Below, piece after piece: positions 59,261-64,000 of a stretch of DNA of 64,000 bases (its first letter is position 1; each line of letters opens with the position of its first letter). The stretch is from positions 8,684-72,683 of the forward strand of contig JADLBT010000169.1 of the NCBI GenBank assembly GCA_020847555.1, given 5' to 3'. Origin of the DNA: Gemmataceae bacterium (GTDB lineage: Bacteria > Planctomycetota > Planctomycetia > Gemmatales > Gemmataceae). The notes under the pieces were generated by a model. That model did no database searches and was not told where the DNA came from. It was given only the letters and a program-made list of their open reading frames with translations. The translations under genes were made by a program, and so were the position numbers.

Positions 59261-60727
59261 ATGGCGGAACCGTATCGCCTTGTCATCGGGCTGGAAGTTC
59301 ACGTCCAGCTGCTCACGCGCACCAAGCTCTTTTGCGGGTGCAGCACTCGCTTCGGCCTGCCGCCGAACTCGGCGACGTGCCCGGTGTGCATCGGCATGCC
59401 CGGCGTGCTGCCGGTGATGAACCGGCGCGCCTTCGACCTGGCCCTGCACGCCGCCCTCGCCCTGAACTGCGCGATCGCACCGTTCACCAAGTGGGACCGG
59501 AAGAACTACTACTACCCGGACCTGCCGAAGAACTACCAGATCAGCCAGTACGACCTGCCGTTCAGTCACGACGGCTGGCTGGAGATCGAGACGAAGGCGG
59601 GGGCGAAGCGCGTTCGCATCATCCGCGTCCACCTGGAGGAGGACGCCGGCAAGCTGCTGCACGACGAGACCGGCCGCGGGTCCGACAGCCGCGTGGACCT
59701 CAACCGCACCTGCACGCCGCTGCTGGAGATCGTCAGCCACCCGGACCTGTCCGCCCCGGAGGAGGCCCGTGTGTACCTGGAGGAGATCCGGCTGCTGCTG
59801 CGCGAGCTGGAGGTGTCCGACTGCGAGATGCAGGAGGGGAGTCTGCGGTGCGACGCCAACATCAACCTCCCCGTCCCGCTGCCGGACGGAAGCGTGGCGG
59901 CGACGCCGATCGTCGAGGTGAAGAACCTGAACAGCATCGCCGCCGTCGAGCGCGCCATGCGCTACGAGGCCGAGCGGCAGTACGCGGAGTTCCAGTCCAC
60001 CGGCCTGAAGATGGGCGAGGCGCCCAAGGCAACGGCCGGCTGGGACGACGAGCGGCGCGTGACGCGCGTGCAGCGCCGCAAGGAGGAGGCGTCGGACTAC
60101 CGCTATTTCCCCGACCCGGACCTCGTGCCGGTGACCGTCAGTGCGGAGCAGCGCGAGCAGGTGCGGGCCGGCCTGGGCGAGTTGCCGGCGGCGCAGCGGG
60201 CGCGGCTGCAGTCGCAGCACGGCCTCTCGGCCTATGATGCCGGCGTGATCGCGCGCCAGGGGCGGGCAATGGTCGCGTACTTCGAGGAGACGGCGACGCT
60301 GTGCGGCGACCCGAAGGAGGCGAGCAACTGGATCGCGAACCAGGTGCTGCAGACCCTGAACGAACGCGGCACGACCATCCGCGCGTTCCCGCTGCCGGCG
60401 GCGGCGCTCGCGGCCCTGATCCGGTTGCGGAAGGCAGGGCTGAACGCCCAGCGTTGCCGGGAGGTGTACGCGCGCATGCTCGCAACGGGCGAGAGCGCCG
60501 AGCAGGCACGGGACGCCCTGGGGTTCAGGCCGATGGCCGACGAGGGGGCGCTCCGGGACATCGTGCGCCGGGCGATCGCGGCCAACCCGAAGGCGGTGAC
60601 GGACTACAAGAACGGCAAGCTGAAGGCCGCCGACGCGATCAAGGGAGCGGTCATGCGCGAGACGAAAGGGATGGCGCGGACCGAACTCGTGCAGCAGTTG
60701 CTGCAGGAGGAACTGCAGAAGGCGTGA
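59261..60727 (+). CDS. gatB: Aspartyl/glutamyl-tRNA amidotransferase subunit B
   Basis: 488 residues behind GAGG, normal length. YRLVIGLEVHVQLLTRTKLF, FCGCSTRFG, CPVCIGMPGVLPVMN and the YFPDPDLVPV motif are diagnostic, and the C-terminal YqeY-like tRNA-binding domain (AIAANPKAVTDYKNGKLKA, ETKGMARTELVQQLL) is complete. With GatA and GatC it amidates Glu-tRNA(Gln) or Asp-tRNA(Asn), implying that this organism makes at least one of these tRNAs indirectly. gatA and gatC are not adjacent. Confidence 0.96.
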   Translation: MAEPYRLVIGLEVHVQLLTRTKLFCGCSTRFGLPPNSATCPVCIGMPGVLPVMNRRAFDLALHAALALNCAIAPFTKWDRKNYYYPDLPKNYQISQYDLPFSHDGWLEIETKAGAKRVRIIRVHLEEDAGKLLHDETGRGSDSRVDLNRTCTPLLEIVSHPDLSAPEEARVYLEEIRLLLRELEVSDCEMQEGSLRCDANINLPVPLPDGSVAATPIVEVKNLNSIAAVERAMRYEAERQYAEFQSTGLKMGEAPKATAGWDDERRVTRVQRRKEEASDYRYFPDPDLVPVTVSAEQREQVRAGLGELPAAQRARLQSQHGLSAYDAGVIARQGRAMVAYFEETATLCGDPKEASNWIANQVLQTLNERGTTIRAFPLPAAALAALIRLRKAGLNAQRCREVYARMLATGESAEQARDALGFRPMADEGALRDIVRRAIAANPKAVTDYKNGKLKAADAIKGAVMRETKGMARTELVQQLLQEELQKA

Positions 60728-60748
60728 CCGCCGTCTTGCCGGACCGGG

Positions 60749-61525
60749 TCACGCCCGCGCGAGGGCGGCGACCGCCACCCGCGCGGCGCCGGCGGCGTGC
60801 AGGGGGCGCGCGGCCTCGTGGACCGTGCTGCACGTCCTCATCACGTCCTCGACCAGCAGCACCGTCTTGCCGCGCACGTCCGCACCGGCCCGAACGGCAA
60901 AGGCGTTCCGCACGTTGGCCTGCCGGTCGCTCACAGTGTCCAGGTAGTGCTGCGTTTTCGTCGCGCGCACGCGGCGTAGCCAGCGCGGCCGGCAGGGGAC
61001 GCCCAGCGCCACCGCGAGCCTGCGCCCCAGTGCCTCGCTCTGGTTGTAACCGCGCCGCCAGCGGCGGCGCCAGTGCAGCGGGACGGGCACGACGACATCA
61101 GCCCGAAGCGCCCGCAGGGCCGCGGCCGCGTGCGCCGCCCACAGGTCGCCGACTGCCTCCGCCAGCGGTTCCCCACTGTAATGCTTGAGACGCAGCACCA
61201 CGTCGCGCACCAGCCCGGCGTAAACCCCCAGCCGCAGCGCCCGATCGAAGGCGAAATGCTCGTCACGGCAGGCCGGACAGCCGTCCGCCACGTGGGCGTA
61301 AGGACCGACCGTCGCCGCACAGCGGGGGCAGGCCCAGGCCGTATCGGCGAGGAGCGCTCCCCGGCAGGCGGGGCAGAACGCACCCGCGTCGGGCGCCAGC
61401 GCGGCGGTGCAGGCGCGGCAGGCGTTGGGGTAGAGCAGCAGCCCGAACCCCTGGAGCAGCACCCTCCCCGCAGCCGCCAGCGCGGCGAGCCAGGTGCGCG
61501 GGGTTTCGGGAGCGCCCGTCGTCAT
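60749..61525 (-). CDS. comF: ComF-family phosphoribosyltransferase
   Basis: 258 residues. N-terminal double zinc ribbon: CRACTAALAP, CPACRG, CPRCAA and CPACRDEHF give four Cys pairs. The GYNQSEALGRRLA motif and phosphoribosyltransferase loop VLLVEDVMRTCSTVHEAARP follow; the usual DDVxTTGAT is altered to EDVMRTCST. ComF proteins aid DNA uptake or recombination. Convergent with gatB, 21 bases apart. Confidence 0.87.
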   Translation of the reverse strand: MTTGAPETPRTWLAALAAAGRVLLQGFGLLLYPNACRACTAALAPDAGAFCPACRGALLADTAWACPRCAATVGPYAHVADGCPACRDEHFAFDRALRLGVYAGLVRDVVLRLKHYSGEPLAEAVGDLWAAHAAAALRALRADVVVPVPLHWRRRWRRGYNQSEALGRRLAVALGVPCRPRWLRRVRATKTQHYLDTVSDRQANVRNAFAVRAGADVRGKTVLLVEDVMRTCSTVHEAARPLHAAGAARVAVAALARA

Positions 61526-61648
61526 GTGGTCGGATTTTACCGCCGAGGTTCGGTACGGCGAGGGGCCGGCCCGCTCGCCCTGTTATCCGCCGGGGGGAGC
61601 CGCTATCATGGAAGGCGGCGGGCTTGCCGGCGTGAAGGGCCTCACCAC

Positions 61649-63601
61649 ATGCGTCTGCCGCAGCCGACGGACTACAACGAGGCGATCCAGGATCCCCGGC
61701 TCTGTTTCGAGGACGAGGAGCTGCGGCGCGGCCAGGTCGCGCTCACCCCGCTCGGGCTGCCGCGCACCTGCTCCGGCAACTTCGCCGACGTCTACCAGGT
61801 CACCTTCGCAGACGGCTCGCACAGCTGGGCGGTCAAGTGTTTCACGCGCTCGGTCGAGGGGCTGCACCACCGCTACCAGGCCGTCAGCGAGCAACTCACC
61901 CGGGTGAGTCTCTCCTTCCTGGTCGATTTCCGCTACCTCGACCGCGGAATCCGCGTGCGCGGCGAGTGGTTCCCGGTGCTGAAGATGCGCTGGGTCGAGG
62001 GATTCACCCTCAACGAATTCGTGCGCCACCAGCTGGGCCGCCCGCAGCTGCTCGAGCGCCTGGCCGCGATGTGGGTGCGGCTGGCCCGCCAGCTGCGCCG
62101 GGCGAGCATGGCCCACGCCGACCTGCAGCACGGCAACGTCCTGCTCGTGGCCGGCGGCCAGGCGGACCGGCTGAAGCTGCGCCTGATCGACTACGACGGC
62201 ATGTTCGTGCCGGCCCTGGCCGACAGCCCCTCCGGCGAGGTCGGCCACCCCAACTACCAGCACCCGCAGCGCCTCCGCGAGGGCACCTACGACAGCGAGA
62301 TCGATCGCTTCTCGCACCTCGTCATTTACGCGGCGCTGCGCGCCGTGGCGGGCAGCGGCCCGGGCCTGTGGGAGCGGTACGACAACGGCGAGAACCTTCT
62401 CTTCCGCGAGCAGGACTTTCGCGTCCCCGGATCGTCGGCCCTGTTGCGCGAGTTGTGGGAGGACGGCGGCGCACAGGTCCGCCGGCTGGTCGGCCACCTC
62501 GTCCTGGCGGCCGGCGGCCCGCTGCACGAGGTGCCGTTGCTGGAAGACATCCTGGCGGGCGATGAACCGCTATCCCTCTCGACGGATCAGGAAACCGCGG
62601 TGGACGAGATCCTGAGCGTGCCCCGCGGCATCCCGGTGGCGGGGGCCGCGCTGTGGTGGCTCGGTGGCGCGGCGGCGGAGGCGGACGATGCACCGGAGGT
62701 GCTGCCCGTGGTCTCCCCGCCGGAGGTGCTCCCTGTGGCGCCTCCCGAGGATCTCACGGCGGTCGAGCCGGTCGCGGCGAAGGAGCGGGAGGCGCCCGCC
62801 ACGGTCGAGCCGGTCCTCGACACTCTCCCGGTCGTGGGCGAGCCGCCGGGGGCGCTCCCAGCCGCCCGACCGAGGCAGGTGCGCGTCTTCGGCCATCCGG
62901 CCGCAGGCCGCGCCGAGGGAGAGCTGTTCAGCATCGCGGCCGGGCTGCTCGCGCGGGGGCGGTTCGCCATCGCCGACGCCGTCCCGGCGACCCTGCACGC
63001 CGGGCCGTGGGCTGTCTTGCTGGCGGAGGACTTCGTCGAGGGCCGGCGCGCGCAGCCGGCGACGTGGTCGGCCTGGCTGCCCTCGCTGCAGCTGAGCTGG
63101 GCCACGCAGGCGGCCGAGGCGCTGGAGGAACCGCTGCCCTCCGACCCGAGCCAGGAGGCGCTGGCCTCGTTTCTGGGGCTGGTTCTGCTCCCCCCGCGCT
63201 GGCTGGAAGGGCGCCGATGGGAGGCGGTCGCGGTCGGCGACTGCTGCTTCTTCCAGATCCGCGCGGGGCTGCTTCACCGGGCGTTCCCGCTGGAGCGTCT
63301 GGCCGAGTTCGACACGGCCGAGGCGCGCATCGGCTCGCGGACGTCGTTCGAGCCGGTGCTGCGCCGGCAGGAGGCGCGCGCGGGAGGCGGCTGGGCGGAG
63401 GGGGACACCTTCTGGCTGATGACGCGGCCACTTGGGCGGTGGTTCCTGCGCCAGGTGGAGGAGTGGCAGAAGCCGTGGGACGTACTCGGTCCGCTGCTCG
63501 AACGGCGCGGGCCGAGGGGGTTCGCCGAGTGGGTCGAGGAGCTGCGCCGCGCGGGCGAGCTGGGCGACGGCGACGTCACGCTGATGGAAGTTTGTCCGTG
63601 A
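61649..63601 (+). CDS. Protein kinase-PP2C-like phosphatase fusion
   Basis: 650 residues from ATG 61649. Kinase-like core: glycine-containing loop CSGNFADVYQV, K63 in SWAVKCF, catalytic HADLQHGN (D158, N163) and DYDG at 181 for the DFG motif. From about 340 a Pro/Glu/Val-rich linker leads to a PP2C-like domain (ELFSIAAGLLARGRFAIADAV, VAVGDCCFFQIRAGLLHRAFP, GDTFWLMTRPLGRWFLRQ). The usual GDS is GDC and other metal Asp residues are unclear, so phosphatase activity is uncertain. Kinase and phosphatase in one chain suggests a self-contained signalling switch. An upstream frame to 61073 overlaps comF and is not used. Confidence 0.78.
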   Translation: MRLPQPTDYNEAIQDPRLCFEDEELRRGQVALTPLGLPRTCSGNFADVYQVTFADGSHSWAVKCFTRSVEGLHHRYQAVSEQLTRVSLSFLVDFRYLDRGIRVRGEWFPVLKMRWVEGFTLNEFVRHQLGRPQLLERLAAMWVRLARQLRRASMAHADLQHGNVLLVAGGQADRLKLRLIDYDGMFVPALADSPSGEVGHPNYQHPQRLREGTYDSEIDRFSHLVIYAALRAVAGSGPGLWERYDNGENLLFREQDFRVPGSSALLRELWEDGGAQVRRLVGHLVLAAGGPLHEVPLLEDILAGDEPLSLSTDQETAVDEILSVPRGIPVAGAALWWLGGAAAEADDAPEVLPVVSPPEVLPVAPPEDLTAVEPVAAKEREAPATVEPVLDTLPVVGEPPGALPAARPRQVRVFGHPAAGRAEGELFSIAAGLLARGRFAIADAVPATLHAGPWAVLLAEDFVEGRRAQPATWSAWLPSLQLSWATQAAEALEEPLPSDPSQEALASFLGLVLLPPRWLEGRRWEAVAVGDCCFFQIRAGLLHRAFPLERLAEFDTAEARIGSRTSFEPVLRRQEARAGGGWAEGDTFWLMTRPLGRWFLRQVEEWQKPWDVLGPLLERRGPRGFAEWVEELRRAGELGDGDVTLMEVCP

Positions 63602-63651
63602 GACCTACTCGCCGCGCGCGGCCGCAGATTGCTGGCAGCGCTTTACTTCCT

Positions 63652-64000
63652 CTACCGGAGATCCTCGACGCGCAGCTTCTTCTCGTCGGCGTCCCGCCAG
63701 GCCGCCCGGAACTCCAGATCGATCAGCCGCGCCGCGTGGTCGTTCCCCCGGGCGCGCAGGCTCTCGCGCAGCCCCAGCAGGCACCGGCCGTTGCGCGGCG
63801 TCTTCTCCAGGCCGGTCCGGAATACCTTCTCGGCCGCGGCCGCCTCGCCGCCCTCCAGGAGGACCGCGCCAAGAACCTCGCGAACGGGCATGAACCAGTC
63901 CGGCGGCTCTCCGTAGTGGAGCCGATCCTCCATCCCGACCGCCTTCTCCAGCAGCTCGACCGCCCGCTTGCGGTCCTTGTTCGCGAGGGCGAACTTCGCA
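63652..64000 (-). CDS. TPR-like protein, C-terminal part (start outside window)
   Basis: At least 115 residues, open to the right window edge. Helical pairs fit tetratricopeptide repeats: RKRAVELLEKAVG, LGAVLLEGGEAAAAEKVFRTGLEKTPRNGRCLLGLRESLR (Trp/Leu-Gly-Tyr/Ala/Pro spacing). Ends in a charged tail (DEKKLRVEDLR). Such modules mediate protein contacts. Convergent with the kinase-PP2C gene. Confidence 0.75.
   Translation of the reverse strand, partial: AKFALANKDRKRAVELLEKAVGMEDRLHYGEPPDWFMPVREVLGAVLLEGGEAAAAEKVFRTGLEKTPRNGRCLLGLRESLRARGNDHAARLIDLEFRAAWRDADEKKLRVEDLR

Noticed and set aside
1..64000. tRNA, rRNA, tmRNA, RNase P or SRP RNA genes.
   Set aside because: Reading for T-loop GTTCGANNCC patterns and for conserved rRNA, SRP or P-RNA blocks found none with a matching cloverleaf or consensus. 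Short matches such as GGTTCGAGT at 14340 lie inside coding sequence and have no acceptor stem.
1..64000. CRISPR array or prophage.
   Set aside because: No regular direct repeats with unique spacers were seen. The repeats present are palindromic and irregularly placed. No capsid, terminase, integrase or tail genes were recognised.

Overview
This window is high-GC chromosomal DNA, most likely from a planctomycete of the Gemmata type (Gemmatales/Gemmataceae). The evidence is a sigma factor of the kind abundant in planctomycetes, a very large secreted WD40/PDZ/caspase-like protein, remnants of a DUF1501 protein and of ISKra4- and IS630-like transposases, a bacterial XPB helicase with a Helicase_C_3 partner, many lineage-type hypothetical proteins, and one roughly 70-bp palindromic repeat (ends AAGCCCACGGG / CCCGTGGGCTT) scattered between genes. 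No database search was possible, so the lineage is inferred from gene content.

Layout. 1-5.7 kb (minus strand): a truncated TauE/SafE permease, then a likely operon of a DUF4129 membrane protein, rsmE and a beta-lactamase-like/VanX-like fusion. 5.8-12.3 kb is a metal locus: a lipoprotein metal-binding protein, an ABC ATPase and two ABC-3 permeases in one translationally coupled operon, then a convergent DUF4198/DUF3386 secreted protein and a divergent hemP. Both permeases carry DtxR/MntR-like cytoplasmic tails, and DtxR-type operator-like palindromes lie over the operon promoter. hemP has two Fur-like palindromes over a good sigma-70 promoter. 12.3-25.2 kb is mainly housekeeping: M48 peptidase, rplU, surE, DedA, ubiX, ilvN, a nucleoside-hydrolase-like protein, trpD, lexA, an alpha/beta hydrolase, a cysteine-cluster protein and an MFS transporter.

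25.4-37 kb holds a methyltransferase, a NurA-like protein, a GT39-type glycosyltransferase, a ROK kinase, an HtrA-like protease without export signal, a tandem pair of stand-alone E2-acyltransferase-like genes separated by palindromic repeats, tsaB and an RNase HI-like gene. 35-39.3 kb is a three-gene XPB helicase cassette. 40.8-47.1 kb is an 1815-residue secreted WD40-PDZ protein ending in a caspase fold that has lost its His/Cys dyad, downstream of an ECF sigma factor. 47.3-56.7 kb has selA, a DUF362 protein fused to an alpha/alpha-toroid-like domain, a transposase scrap, a candidate small RNA with its own promoter and terminator, a 50-residue membrane protein, a two-lobed esterase-like protein, coaD and a class V aminotransferase.

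56.7-59.2 kb looks like an insertion zone of lower GC: palindromes, a decayed DUF1501 C-terminus, a consensus TATAAT with a perfect TGTGA-N6-TCACA (CRP-type) site, a DUF5060/DUF4038 glycoside hydrolase and an IS630-type transposase stub. The window closes with gatB, comF, a protein kinase-PP2C-like fusion and the end of a TPR-like gene. Starts were chosen from ribosome-binding sites and family length, so many coding regions begin downstream of the longest possible open frame.
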